Of a DNA stretch of 64,000 bases, positions 44,331 through 53,136 are shown piece by piece. Numbering within the stretch: position 1 is the stretch's first letter; the number at the start of each line of letters is the position of its first letter. The translations under genes and the position numbers were made by a program. The notes under the pieces were generated by a model, which made no database searches, had not been told where the DNA came from, and saw only the letters and a program-made list of their open reading frames with translations. The stretch is taken from contig PKUJ01000004.1 of the NCBI GenBank assembly GCA_002869565.1, forward strand, positions 1-64,000, written 5' to 3'. This DNA comes from Arcobacter sp. (GTDB lineage: Bacteria > Campylobacterota > Campylobacteria > Campylobacterales > Arcobacteraceae).

Positions 44331-44625
44331 AAGTGGTTGTAAAGTGTAGTAATGTAACCTTTGCAATGTAAACAATGTAATTAAAAATTTGTTTATAAAA
44401 AGTAAGTAAAGATTATTTTATATAAAAGGTCAAAGTGGTTGTAAAGTGTAGCAATATACCCTGAGTAATATATCCAATATACCCAAAGTATTTGCTATTA
44501 AAAAGTAAGTTAATTTATCTTATATAAAAAAGTCAAAGTGGTTGTAAAGTGTATCAATACAAGTGAAGTAATACAAGTAAAACAAGTAAATATTTGTTTG
44601 TGAAATGTTAGTTTAGTTGTATTTA
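44331..44625 (+). repeat. Three-unit tandem array, period 102-103 bp
   Basis: AAGTGGTTGTAAAGTGTA occurs exactly at 44331-44348, 44433-44450 and 44536-44553. Between copies the backbone continues with TATAAAAAGTAAGT and TTATATAAAA-type segments. Right after each conserved core a unit-specific word occurs about three times: AATGTAA in unit 1, AATATACC in unit 2, AATACAAGT in unit 3. Helical-turn spacing near a prophage end suggests transposase-binding sites; an RNA or regulatory array is the alternative. Confidence 0.75.
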
Positions 44626-44697
44626 AGAAGTTTTCTATAATAATCTTTTTATAGATAAATATTTTAAAATAGTATTTAAAAAATAAAAGGCATATTA

Positions 44698-45579
44698 ATG
44701 GGTAGAGAAAAAATTTTGAAACTAGGAGCTATTAATATAGTTCAACATCCACACACTGAAGAAAAACAAGAATATATTGAATTATTCGAAGAAATAGCAA
44801 AGAATCCAATTCCTACTAAAATTAGAGGTCAATATTATGGTTTAATTGATAAAGTCGAAGTTAATAGAAAAGAGGGATTCATTTTTGGTAAGTTTTATAG
44901 ATATACGAATATAAATAAAAATTCTCCATGGTTAAATATAAAAGAAAAAAGTCCAATTGTTGATGATGATGGAAAAGCAGTTCAGCAAGTAGAAGATCAT
45001 ATTAAACCAAATTTAAAAGAAATATATTTTTATTTCATCATAAAAAATCATAGATTAGTTTTTGATAGTAAAATAATTTCTCCTAATTCAATAAAAGAAT
45101 TTCTAAGGAATGTAATTTCAAATACAGATTTTAAAAACATAAAAAGAGAAAGTGTAAATATTACAGTAGAACAATCTGCAGAAAGTTTAGATGAAATTCT
45201 AAATATGTATTTTATAAGTCAAATAGACTTAATTATTGATAGACCTAATCCTGATGATATATCTCCGAACTTAGAAACAGGTGTTAAAAGAAGACTTGAA
45301 AATATGGAGGCTGATTCATATCAACAAGTTATTAAATCAGATCATTCAAGTATTAAACCTGATAAAGAACTGAAAGACTATATGGGTGTTGCACGATCAA
45401 ATGGAAGTGTGAATGTTAAAGGGAAAGATGAAACAGGTAAAAGTATAAGTGAGTCGACAGAATCTCATTCTCTTGAAGTAAAAACAAGTTATAATGATGG
45501 AGAAGAAACTTATTTGGGAGCCTTTAAAAGTAGAGCTTTTATTGTTGTCTCTGATATCATGGAGAAATTAAGAAATTAA
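44698..45579 (+). CDS. DUF4747-family protein
   Basis: 293 residues. QHPHTEEKQEYIELFEEI at the start, GFIFGKFYRYTNI, IYFYFIIKNHRLVF, SPNSIKEFLRNVI, VNITVEQSAESLDEIL and DLIIDRPNPDDIS are the blocks of DUF4747, a family found mainly in accessory regions. Biochemical role unknown. It is followed after 1 base by a membrane protein gene. The pair is probably cargo of the Mu-like prophage, or a two-gene defence unit beside it. Confidence 0.75.
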   Translation: MGREKILKLGAINIVQHPHTEEKQEYIELFEEIAKNPIPTKIRGQYYGLIDKVEVNRKEGFIFGKFYRYTNINKNSPWLNIKEKSPIVDDDGKAVQQVEDHIKPNLKEIYFYFIIKNHRLVFDSKIISPNSIKEFLRNVISNTDFKNIKRESVNITVEQSAESLDEILNMYFISQIDLIIDRPNPDDISPNLETGVKRRLENMEADSYQQVIKSDHSSIKPDKELKDYMGVARSNGSVNVKGKDETGKSISESTESHSLEVKTSYNDGEETYLGAFKSRAFIVVSDIMEKLRN

Positions 45580-45580
45580 A

Positions 45581-46117
45581 ATGAAGTGTAAATTATTTGA
45601 CTATTTAAAAATAAAAAGTTTTAGTACATATTGGGATAATTATGGTGGTTTTGCTGCAATAGTTAGCTCTCCTTATTTTAGAATATCTATATTAATTTCG
45701 TTAATTATAATTATGTTTGGTAGTACTGAAAAATGGTATGATTTACCATTGAATGTTCTTCCTAATTTACTTGGATTTTCAATAGGTGCATATGCTGTAG
45801 TTTTAGTATTAGGAAATGGTGATTTTTGGAAATTTATCGCTCAAGATAATCAAGATAATTTATTTATGCAAATAAATAGTTCTTTCGTTCATTTTATCTT
45901 TGTTCAAGTAGTTTCTATTATATTTGCATTAATATGTGAATCGTTATCAACTACAAATTCACTAATTGCATTTATAGGTTATTTCTTACTTATATATGCA
46001 ATTTTTACTGCATTTGCTGCCACATTAGCAATTCTTGAAGTTTCTAAATATTATCAAGTTTTTTTAATTGAACTTGATAAAAAGAAAAAAAGAGAACAAG
46101 CAGAAGGCAAAGAATAG
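45581..46117 (+). CDS. Four-helix membrane protein, partner of DUF4747
   Basis: 178 residues with four hydrophobic segments (ISILISLIIIMFG; VLPNLLGFSIGAYAVVLVLG; FVHFIFVQVVSIIFALI; LIAFIGYFLLIYAIFTAFAA) and a lysine-rich tail. It starts 1 base after the DUF4747 stop. A membrane effector next to a soluble partner is a common defence layout. Not recognised. Confidence 0.65.
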   Translation: MKCKLFDYLKIKSFSTYWDNYGGFAAIVSSPYFRISILISLIIIMFGSTEKWYDLPLNVLPNLLGFSIGAYAVVLVLGNGDFWKFIAQDNQDNLFMQINSSFVHFIFVQVVSIIFALICESLSTTNSLIAFIGYFLLIYAIFTAFAATLAILEVSKYYQVFLIELDKKKKREQAEGKE

Positions 46118-46141
46118 TAAACTATAGCATAGGTGTTTAGA

Positions 46142-46831
46142 TTAAAATGGTTTTATTCTTGCTCTTACAATACCTATAATACTAAGAGCTTGAATTTCAT
46201 CTTGAGATTCTAGAGAGATATCTCCATATATTTCATTATCACTAACTAGTTTAATCCATTTTTTAAATGGATCAGCTTGATATCTTTTAACATAAACTTG
46301 ACCATTAATATTTGCAATAACAGTTTCACCATTTCTGGCATTTTGATCTCTTTCTAGCATAACTAATTCGCCATTATGTATAAAAGGTTCCATAGAATCA
46401 CCAACAACTCTTATAATATCAAGTTTCTCAAATTTTCTTACATTTAAAAATTGTTCTATAAAGTTTCTATCAAAATTCATTATTTGAGGTTTTGCATCAC
46501 CATTTATTGCACCATATCCTGCTGCTGCATATACATCAGGATAATAATTGATTCTAACTACATCATTAGATAGTGTTTTATTTGAGATAATTGGAGTAGA
46601 TGATACTTCATTTAAAAACATATCACCTTTACCAGTTTGAATCCAATTTAAATTAATATTTTCTTTTTCACAAATTAAACATATTGTTTCATTTAATGCA
46701 AATTTTCTTTTTAATTGTCCTACTGATTGTTGTGTAATATCATACTTTTCAGCAATATGTCGATTGTTTTTACCTTTATAAATAGAGTCCAAAGCACGTT
46801 CAAAGCGACTACCTACAGTTTCGTCAAACAT
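46142..46831 (-). CDS. LexA/CI-type prophage repressor
   Basis: 229 residues: an N-terminal helix-turn-helix (RHIAEKYDITQQSVGQLKRK) and a C-terminal S24 autoprotease with Ser146 in GDSMEP and Lys182 in VYVKR. Autocleavage on RecA filament contact would induce the prophage, unlike Mu c repressor. Transcribed left, divergent from the ner-like and transposase genes, with a shared operator region. Confidence 0.88.
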   Translation of the reverse strand: MFDETVGSRFERALDSIYKGKNNRHIAEKYDITQQSVGQLKRKFALNETICLICEKENINLNWIQTGKGDMFLNEVSSTPIISNKTLSNDVVRINYYPDVYAAAGYGAINGDAKPQIMNFDRNFIEQFLNVRKFEKLDIIRVVGDSMEPFIHNGELVMLERDQNARNGETVIANINGQVYVKRYQADPFKKWIKLVSDNEIYGDISLESQDEIQALSIIGIVRARIKPF

Positions 46832-46855
46832 GTATAATCCTTAAATTGAAATATT

Positions 46856-46898
46856 TTGTTTCAAAAGTATTGACAAATGAAACAAATTGTTTTATAAT
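46856..46898 (+). promoter_or_regulatory. Early promoter with overlapping operator
   Basis: TTGACA at 46870-46875 and TATAAT at 46893-46898, 17 bases apart: a perfect sigma-70 promoter facing the transposition genes. The inverted repeat TTGTTTCA (46856-46863) / TGAAACAA (46878-46885) brackets the -35 box and is a likely operator of the adjacent repressor. Confidence 0.82.
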
Positions 46899-47220
46899 TC
46901 TCTCGTAATTATTCAACATATAGGGTGTAATTATATCAGAAAAAGTATTTTTCAACAAAAAATAAGAAAAAAATGTTTTTTTGTTCTTTTTAAATGATCT
47001 TTTAAAACCCATTGTTCAAATCCCCAAATATTTAAGATGTAAATAGACAGCATCTAGGAGGTATTACTCGCCCAAAGAGGTTAAAGAGTGATTTTGTTTA
47101 TTGAGGTTTGTACACAGTACCAAGAAAAGAAAAACTGTGGAATTTTGTATCTATATTTAAGTTTTTATTCTGCAAGGTTTTAAGACTTAATTATGAATAT
47201 TTGAAAATAAAAGGTTTGAA
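46899..47220 (+). other. Long early leader
   Basis: About 320 bases between the early promoter and the ner-like gene, with no long frame. A possible 31-codon frame starts at a GTG at 47088 behind GAGGTTAAAGA. The region may contain the transposase enhancer sequence found here in Mu. No clear repeats seen. Confidence 0.4.
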
Positions 47221-47451
47221 ATGAATATGAAAAAAATAAGAGATATGACACTTAAAGAGAGGTTTGATAGAAGAGGCTTTGGAGTGACTGCATATGCTAG
47301 AGCGTATGGAGTTGATGCTTCTATTTTATCAAAAGTTTTGCAAGGTCAATTTGATGGTTCAAAAGGTCATCGAGGTGGTAAGACAAGAATAATTATTTTA
47401 CAACTTAAGAATGACAAAGTATGGATAGGCAAGTTGCCTTGGGAGAAATGA
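47221..47451 (+). CDS. Ner-like DNA-binding protein
   Basis: 76 residues with KERFDRRGFGVTAYARAYGVDASILSKVLQGQFDG, a helix-turn-helix like that of phage Ner regulators (given here as one short region, residues about 11-45). In Mu, Ner turns down early and repressor promoters. It starts 1 base before the transposase gene and follows the early leader. Confidence 0.72.
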   Translation: MNMKKIRDMTLKERFDRRGFGVTAYARAYGVDASILSKVLQGQFDGSKGHRGGKTRIIILQLKNDKVWIGKLPWEK

Positions 47452-47452
47452 T

Positions 47453-49549
47453 ATGGAGTTTACAGCTAAACAACTAACTAATAAATTAAATATTTCGCAT
47501 GTAGCTTTAGTTTCTACACTTAGAGAAGTAGAATTTAAACTCAAAAAGCTTGAAGGCTCATCAAAGCCAGTCAAGCACTACAAATTTGAAGACCTTCCTT
47601 TACGATACCAGGACAAATTAAAACTCCAGGGAATAGAACCAAAAAAAAAGAAAAATGATACTAACAATTCAAAAGCAAATTTTACGAAAAAGTATCTTTT
47701 AGCTACTCCAGATAAACAAAAGAAAGCAGTTTTGAAATGTAGGCTCATTGAGTTTTATTTAAAAAAATCAAATGAGTTCTCAGTTACTAAATGGCTCAAA
47801 GAAGTTGTAGAAAAAGATATTCAGTTTGATGAACTTGGACATGTTTCTCAAAAGCAACTTTTTGATTGGTTAAAAAAGTATAAAGACTCGAGAGCAAAGG
47901 GAACTAATCTTGTTGAATCTTTCATAGATGCAAGGGGAGCTCAAAAAGGTGTAAAAGCATTAAGCTCTGAACAAAAAGCAACAGCCCAAAGATACTTTTT
48001 AAAAACCTCAAGACCAATGATAACTGAGATATATAGAAATATGTGTCATGACTATGGAGATACTATGCCTTCATATGATGCTTTGAATAACTATTTTAAA
48101 GAGTGGAAAAGAAAAAATCCACTTCTTTATGAGTTTAGTAAATCTCCTGATTCTGCTAAGAACAAATTCTTAGTTGCATATGGTGATGAGAGTGAAAAAG
48201 CAAAATATAAAAATCACTATTGGGAGCTAGATTCTACTCCAGCTGATGTTATCTGTGAAGATGGGAAGAGATATGCAATCATAGCTGCTCTTGATATCTT
48301 TTCAAGAAGAGTTGTATTTCATGTATGTGAGAGTTCATCTGCTTATACTATTTCTCAACTACTTAGAAAAGCAATTTTAAAACTTGGTATTCCTGAACAT
48401 GTTGTTATTGATAATGGTCGAGATTATACATCTAATCATTTTGAAACAGTATGTATAAACTTAGGAATTGAAAAGATTGTTGTTCCTCCTTTCTCTGGAG
48501 AATGTAAACCTTTTGTAGAGAGAATATTTGGAACTTTATCAAGAGAACTTTTTGAACAAATACCAGGATATATTGGTCACGATGTAGCTCAAAGAAAAGA
48601 GTTACAAGCACGTCAATCTTTTGCAGACAAAATCAAATCTAGAGAAAAGTGGAGAGAAGAACAAAAGCTAAAAACAGATGATGAAAGAAAAGCTTGGCGA
48701 GATGCCTGGAAACTAAAAAAAGAGAATGTAGGTTTAGATTTAACTGTCCTTATGTCAGCTGATGAACTACAAATGTGGATTGATAATTGGGTTGATAAAA
48801 TCTATGAACAAAGAGAACATAGCACTATTAAGACAAAACCAATTTTAAAATGGAATAGAGATATCACTCCAGTTCAATCAATACCAGATGAACGTATGCT
48901 TCTGATGCTTTTAGGTGAAAGTGTTGTTAGACGAGTTGGTAAAAAAGGTATTGCATATGATGGGTGTCAGTATTATCATTTAAATCTAGTAGAACTTACA
49001 GGTCATTATGTTTATGTAATGTCATCTGAAGACTTGGGAATAGTTTATGTCTTTGATGAAAGGATGCAATTTATTTGTACAGCTGAAGATAAATCAAAAA
49101 TAGGTGAGAATAGATATCTAATTAGAAAGGCCAAAAAGAAATCACTTGCACTTATGAAACAGATGGACAAACTTGTTAAAGAAGCTGAGTCTATTCAAGA
49201 TACAACTATCTTAACAAGAATAGAAGCTGTAAGTGATGAAATACAAAGTAGAACTACTGCTGTTACAAAGAGAACTCAAACTGTGGATGCCTTACTTAAA
49301 GAGTCTCCAAAAATTGAAGCTCAAGATAAAAAAGATTTAGAACAATCAAATCATTATGACTTTAAAAATAGAGATGAAAACGGCAAAGCCCAAAAAGTAC
49401 TTCCATCAGGAAGACCAATGTTTACAAGTTTTATAGACAGATTTGTTTGGGATTTAGAAAACAATATGGTTGACGAATCTACAAATAATTTAGCAGCAGA
49501 ATATCCAGATATGTGGAAAATAGCACAATCAAAAGCAAAGGTTGGATAG
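47453..49549 (+). CDS. MuA-type DDE transposase
   Basis: 698 residues. N-terminal DNA-binding region, then a retroviral integrase-type core with Asp260 (WELDSTPAD), Asp320 (VVIDNGRDY) and Glu356 (KPFVERIFGTLS), the last two 36 residues apart as in this superfamily. C-terminal region (from about 550) is helical and would contact the ATPase partner. It catalyses replicative transposition and integration of the prophage. Confidence 0.94.
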   Translation: MEFTAKQLTNKLNISHVALVSTLREVEFKLKKLEGSSKPVKHYKFEDLPLRYQDKLKLQGIEPKKKKNDTNNSKANFTKKYLLATPDKQKKAVLKCRLIEFYLKKSNEFSVTKWLKEVVEKDIQFDELGHVSQKQLFDWLKKYKDSRAKGTNLVESFIDARGAQKGVKALSSEQKATAQRYFLKTSRPMITEIYRNMCHDYGDTMPSYDALNNYFKEWKRKNPLLYEFSKSPDSAKNKFLVAYGDESEKAKYKNHYWELDSTPADVICEDGKRYAIIAALDIFSRRVVFHVCESSSAYTISQLLRKAILKLGIPEHVVIDNGRDYTSNHFETVCINLGIEKIVVPPFSGECKPFVERIFGTLSRELFEQIPGYIGHDVAQRKELQARQSFADKIKSREKWREEQKLKTDDERKAWRDAWKLKKENVGLDLTVLMSADELQMWIDNWVDKIYEQREHSTIKTKPILKWNRDITPVQSIPDERMLLMLLGESVVRRVGKKGIAYDGCQYYHLNLVELTGHYVYVMSSEDLGIVYVFDERMQFICTAEDKSKIGENRYLIRKAKKKSLALMKQMDKLVKEAESIQDTTILTRIEAVSDEIQSRTTAVTKRTQTVDALLKESPKIEAQDKKDLEQSNHYDFKNRDENGKAQKVLPSGRPMFTSFIDRFVWDLENNMVDESTNNLAAEYPDMWKIAQSKAKVG

Positions 49550-49614
49550 GGGAGTGAGAAATCACTTCCTGTTCGAGTCTTTGGACGGACTTAATTAAAC
49601 AAACAGGAGTGAAT

Positions 49615-50331
49615 ATGAAAGATACATTTCTTCATACGCGAAATTATAACAAATTTTACGAGGCGATACAAGGTGTTGAAGATCTTCCTAAAAGTGCACC
49701 CAAGATGGGACTTGCATATGGGAAATTTGGTTTAGGAAAAACAATGAGTTTAGAAAGGATTGCAGCAGAAAAACATGCTTTACTTTTTAGAGCTGTACAG
49801 ACCTGGAATAAAACATCAGTTTTAAGAGAGCTTTGTATTGAACTTAGAGTTGATCCACAAGGCAATGCATCATTTTTATATCAAAGGATTAAAAAGAAAT
49901 TACTTCAAGAACCAAGAATGATAATAGTTGATGAAGTAGATGCCATATTGAAATATACAAAAAATGAGGTTCTAGAACTTTTTAGAGATATTCATGATGA
50001 GTGTGGAGTAGTTGTTTTCTTCATAGGAATGGAAGAAGCAAAAGCAAAGTTTGCAAGACACACTCACTACGAATCACGAATAGTGGAGTTTGTAGAGTTT
50101 GAAGATATTTCAAAGGAGGAGATTCGGGAATTCTGTGCATTAAGTGAGGTAAAGATTGAAGAAGATCTTATAGAACATTTTCATAAGAGGTTTCCGAACT
50201 TAAGACAAATAAGAGTTTTTTTAATAAGACTTGAAAAAATATGTAAATTGAATGGAATTGGAGAAGTTAATCTTCAAATGTTTAATCAAAGTGGAGTGAA
50301 CCATGTCTCAACGAGATCAAAAAAAGCTTAA
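49615..50331 (+). CDS. MuB-type target-selection ATPase
   Basis: 238 residues from the ATG at 49615, chosen for AGGAG 5 bases upstream. Walker A (GKFGLGKTMS), Walker B (MIIVDEVD), and sensor segments (VVFFIGME). It binds DNA, delivers targets to MuA and confers immunity. Somewhat shorter than Mu B. It overlaps the next gene by 29 bases. Confidence 0.9.
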   Translation: MKDTFLHTRNYNKFYEAIQGVEDLPKSAPKMGLAYGKFGLGKTMSLERIAAEKHALLFRAVQTWNKTSVLRELCIELRVDPQGNASFLYQRIKKKLLQEPRMIIVDEVDAILKYTKNEVLELFRDIHDECGVVVFFIGMEEAKAKFARHTHYESRIVEFVEFEDISKEEIREFCALSEVKIEEDLIEHFHKRFPNLRQIRVFLIRLEKICKLNGIGEVNLQMFNQSGVNHVSTRSKKA

Positions 50332-50920
50332 TTATAAGAAGAATAAAAAGCATCAAACTATTTGGAACTATATGAGAAGAAATAGACACTTTAGAATGGG
50401 TGATGTGATGATGGTCTGTGATGTTAGCTTGGGATATCTTCAAAAGTATATAAAAGTGCTGGAGGAGACTGAATATATTATTCATACAAACAAAAATAAA
50501 AGACCTTATTCTAATAGAGAATATACACTTTATAACTATACAGGTGTTGCAGCTCCAAGAGTAGTTCCTGAAGGTTTATATGATGAGAATATAAATGAGA
50601 CTCATGTTTTATATGAAGAAAGAATTGTTCATCTTCCAGAAAACTTACCTGAGATTTTGGAATCTATGAAATCAAATGATGCAGCAACAAAAGTTGAACT
50701 TTGTAAAGCATCTGGAGTTACAAGAAAAAAGTTAAATGATTGGTGGAATGTGATTGAAAAACTTGGAGTTGTAAAAGATAGATTTCAAGAAGTTGTTAAT
50801 AAAAAGTTAGTTGATGTTTATATTTTTGATTCTTCAAGAGTTAGAGAAATTATAAAAGAGTTAAAAGCTGGAGCTTACAAAGAAGAAGATAAAGAATTGA
50901 GGTCTTTATGGATGCATTAG
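50303..50920 (+). CDS. Early protein with two helix-turn-helix domains
   Basis: 205 residues. Two winged-helix-like parts: RMGDVMMVCDVSLGYLQKYIKVL near the start and ATKVELCKASGVTRKKLNDWW in the second half (each given in short form). No family name recalled. Lies in the early operon between MuB and a small HTH gene, so it is probably a regulator. Confidence 0.6.
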   Translation: MSQRDQKKLNYKKNKKHQTIWNYMRRNRHFRMGDVMMVCDVSLGYLQKYIKVLEETEYIIHTNKNKRPYSNREYTLYNYTGVAAPRVVPEGLYDENINETHVLYEERIVHLPENLPEILESMKSNDAATKVELCKASGVTRKKLNDWWNVIEKLGVVKDRFQEVVNKKLVDVYIFDSSRVREIIKELKAGAYKEEDKELRSLWMH

Positions 50921-51156
50921 AACTATTATCACAGCAACTTAAGATAAAGAGTCTTGGAAAGATAGCAAAAGAACTTGAGGTGTCTAAATCATCTCTTTGT
51001 CTAATACGAAGTAAAAAGTATCCAAATCCTCAAAAGATGTATAGCAGGATTGTTGATAAATATGGAAATAAACAAGAGATTATAGGAATAAGCGTTAGCT
51101 CAGTAGATGAGCTTGAAGATTTAGCAAATTTAATAAAGGACATTGAATGTATTTAG
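50908..51156 (+). CDS. Small HTH early protein
   Basis: 82 residues: LGKIAKELEVSKSSLCLIRSKKY is a helix-turn-helix. It overlaps both neighbours (13 and 10 bases). Early Mu-like operon. Not recognised beyond the fold. Confidence 0.6.
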   Translation: MDALELLSQQLKIKSLGKIAKELEVSKSSLCLIRSKKYPNPQKMYSRIVDKYGNKQEIIGISVSSVDELEDLANLIKDIECI

Positions 51157-51269
51157 AAGGTGGAACAATTGCATTAATTGTAGTGGGATTTATGATTTTA
51201 GGAGCAGCTGCTAATGAAGCTGCAGCAAGATACTTTGCAAATAAATACAAAAAACCTTTTAAGGACTAA
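51147..51269 (+). CDS. Tiny membrane protein
   Basis: 40 residues (MYLEGGTIALIVVGFMILGA at the start) with one transmembrane helix and a basic tail KYKKPFKD. It starts inside the previous gene and ends 2 bases before the next one, so it is well embedded in the operon. Confidence 0.55.
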   Translation: MYLEGGTIALIVVGFMILGAAANEAAARYFANKYKKPFKD

Positions 51270-51271
51270 AG

Positions 51272-51496
51272 ATGAGTGATATTGATTATGCTCAAGCTTA
51301 CTTTATGGAAACAGGTGATGTAGCAATTGAAGGTGATGAACAAAAGATTGAAGTATCAGAAGAGACAGCTAGAAAGTTAGCTGTTAGGTTATGTAGAATT
51401 TTTGGCTGGGGGATTAGACCTTCTGAGAGTGTAAATATAGGTTTTCTTGGAAAAGCAAATGAGAACTGTACAAAAGAAAATCCAATAGGGAAATAA
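51272..51496 (+). CDS. Small early phage protein
   Basis: 74 residues, acidic N-terminal half (DVAIEGDEQKIEVSEETARKL) and a C-terminal part with RIFGWGIRPSES. No recognised family. Early operon. Confidence 0.5.
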   Translation: MSDIDYAQAYFMETGDVAIEGDEQKIEVSEETARKLAVRLCRIFGWGIRPSESVNIGFLGKANENCTKENPIGK

Positions 51497-51560
51497 GTTT
51501 TCATAGAGCAGCTGTTGAGCTGTTCTATTGAGTACTCAATTTTATAAAAAAGGAAAATAT

Positions 51561-52178
51561 ATGGCAAAAAAAGATGAAAAAGGTTGGTGGTATAAGAAAA
51601 ATGGTGATTTAGTTCATCCTGAAAGAGTGAAGGTTGAAGATAAATTAAAAGATGAGATGATTGATAAGATACTTGAAAAAGCAGGTGTAGTTACTGAGGC
51701 TATAAAAGTTTTTAAAGAAGAGGCTTATGATGAAGTAGATGCATACTTTTTACTACTCCTTGATAAGTATGGAATCGAACCTAAAAAAGGTGCAAAAGGT
51801 AATTATACCCTGGAGAACTTCTCTGGAACTGCAAAGGTACAAGTATCAACTGCAGACAATATTTTGTTTGATGAAAAGTTACAAGTTGCAAAACAAAAGA
51901 TAGATGAGTACTTGCATGAGATAACTCAAGATTCAAATCCTGATATTCAAATTCTTATTACTAAAGCTTTTGAAGTGGATAAAAAAGGAGAGGTAAATCC
52001 CAGAAAGATTCTAGCTTTAAGATCATACGACATTACTCATAAAAAATGGTTAGAGGCAATGGTTATTATTGCTGAGTCAATTGAGGTTGTTTCTACAAAA
52101 TCTTATATTAGATTTTACACTAGAAATAATACAACAGAATCTTATCAACAAGTTTCATTAGATATTGCAGGGGTTTAA
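51561..52178 (+). CDS. DUF3164-family early phage protein
   Basis: 205 residues. GWWYKKNGDLVHPERVKVEDKL, LLLLDKYG, NYTLENFSGTAKVQVS and ALRSYDITHKKWLEAM are the blocks of DUF3164, a conserved protein of Mu-like early regions whose function is unknown. I chose the ATG at 51561 (AAAAAGGAAAATAT before it) over an upstream TTG. Confidence 0.85.
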   Translation: MAKKDEKGWWYKKNGDLVHPERVKVEDKLKDEMIDKILEKAGVVTEAIKVFKEEAYDEVDAYFLLLLDKYGIEPKKGAKGNYTLENFSGTAKVQVSTADNILFDEKLQVAKQKIDEYLHEITQDSNPDIQILITKAFEVDKKGEVNPRKILALRSYDITHKKWLEAMVIIAESIEVVSTKSYIRFYTRNNTTESYQQVSLDIAGV

Positions 52179-52180
52179 TT

Positions 52181-52654
52181 ATGAAAGAGGGAGAAGAAAT
52201 AAAAGGTTTAGTTTTTCATTGTTCCGATTCTTCATTTGGAAGTGCCACCATGATAAAAGGGTGGCATGTAAATGAAAGAAATTGGAGTGATATAGGTTAT
52301 TCAATAGTTATTTGTAATGGACATGTTGAAAATGATACTTTTATGCCTTTTATGGATGGTGCTATTGAATGGGGAAGAGATATTGATAGAGAAGCAGCTG
52401 CTCAAAGAGGCTTTAATGATATGGAAGCTGTTTGTATGATTGGGAAAAGTGGAGTTTTTACCATAAGTCAACTTGAATCTGCAAGAAGATTGATTCTTTA
52501 TTTTATAGAACATCATGGATTAACAGCTGATAAGATTTATGCTCATAGTGATTTAGATAGTAGAAAACCACATTGTTGTGGTCTTCCAATAAAAGAGTTT
52601 GTTCAGGCTTGTATCAATCTTGAATCGCTTGATAGATTTGTGAAGGGTAGATGA
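52181..52654 (+). CDS. N-acetylmuramoyl-L-alanine amidase (endolysin)
   Basis: 157 residues of T7-lysozyme type (Amidase_2). Zinc ligands His13 (LVFHCSDS), His122 (AHSDLD) and a Cys at 132-133 (KPHCCG), with WHVNERNWSDIGYSIVI for the substrate cleft. It cuts peptidoglycan. In the Mu-like phages of this group it sits in the early/middle region, away from the holin. No signal peptide. Confidence 0.88.
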   Translation: MKEGEEIKGLVFHCSDSSFGSATMIKGWHVNERNWSDIGYSIVICNGHVENDTFMPFMDGAIEWGRDIDREAAAQRGFNDMEAVCMIGKSGVFTISQLESARRLILYFIEHHGLTADKIYAHSDLDSRKPHCCGLPIKEFVQACINLESLDRFVKGR

Positions 52655-52717
52655 AGAATCATAGTTTCATAGAGTCTTAATTGTAAGGCTCTATTGAGAT
52701 TATTTACAGGAGATAGA

Positions 52718-52831
52718 ATGATTGAAAAGTTTTTTATACAAAAATCTTGTTGGAAATATAGATATAGGATAGATTTTTTTAATAAATATCCTTGTAGGTG
52801 TCCAAAGTGCAAGAGGGAGAAAGTAAAATGA
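52718..52831 (+). CDS. Tiny protein with CxCxxC motif
   Basis: 37 residues (MIEKFFIQKSCWKYRYRI at the start) with CRCPKC near the end, a possible zinc-binding motif. AGGAGATAG precedes the ATG and the stop overlaps the next start (ATGA). Not recognised. Confidence 0.5.
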   Translation: MIEKFFIQKSCWKYRYRIDFFNKYPCRCPKCKREKVK

Positions 52832-53136
52832 AATTAGCACCACAAACAGGAAACGAACAAATGGATGAAGCATATCAAAGAATGCAAGTTCATGTTGATA
52901 AATGCAATAGCTTTGAACAATTTCATAACTATTTCAATCAGGTATTAAAAAGTAATGATAAAGAAAAACTAAATACTTGGCTTTTAAAAGTTATATACGT
53001 GCATTTAAAACAACCAAAGCATGAGTTTGACCAAATGCTTGAGCTGTTAGAAAAGAATGAGCCTGAGAAAGTACAGAGGCTTAAAGTATGGCTATCAAAT
53101 AGTTTATTTGAAGCAAAAGAAGGAGGTGCTAAATGA
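52828..53136 (+). CDS. Small helical early protein
   Basis: 102 residues from the ATG in the ATGA overlap with GAGGGAGA upstream. Helical, no recognised domain. It overlaps the ATPase gene by 4 bases, so it may be a partner of that ATPase. Confidence 0.55.
   Translation: MKLAPQTGNEQMDEAYQRMQVHVDKCNSFEQFHNYFNQVLKSNDKEKLNTWLLKVIYVHLKQPKHEFDQMLELLEKNEPEKVQRLKVWLSNSLFEAKEGGAK

Noticed and set aside
44331-44625. CRISPR array
   Set aside because: The conserved core is only 18 bases, the intervals are about 84 bases, are themselves similar to each other and contain internal repeats, and no cas genes are present.
44331-44625. Template/variable repeats of a diversity-generating retroelement
   Set aside because: No reverse transcriptase gene and no adenine-specific substitution pattern.
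47088-47183. Small leader-peptide frame starting at a GTG in the early leader
   Set aside because: Plausible ribosome site, but only 31 codons, no family and no overlap with the next gene; not enough to call.
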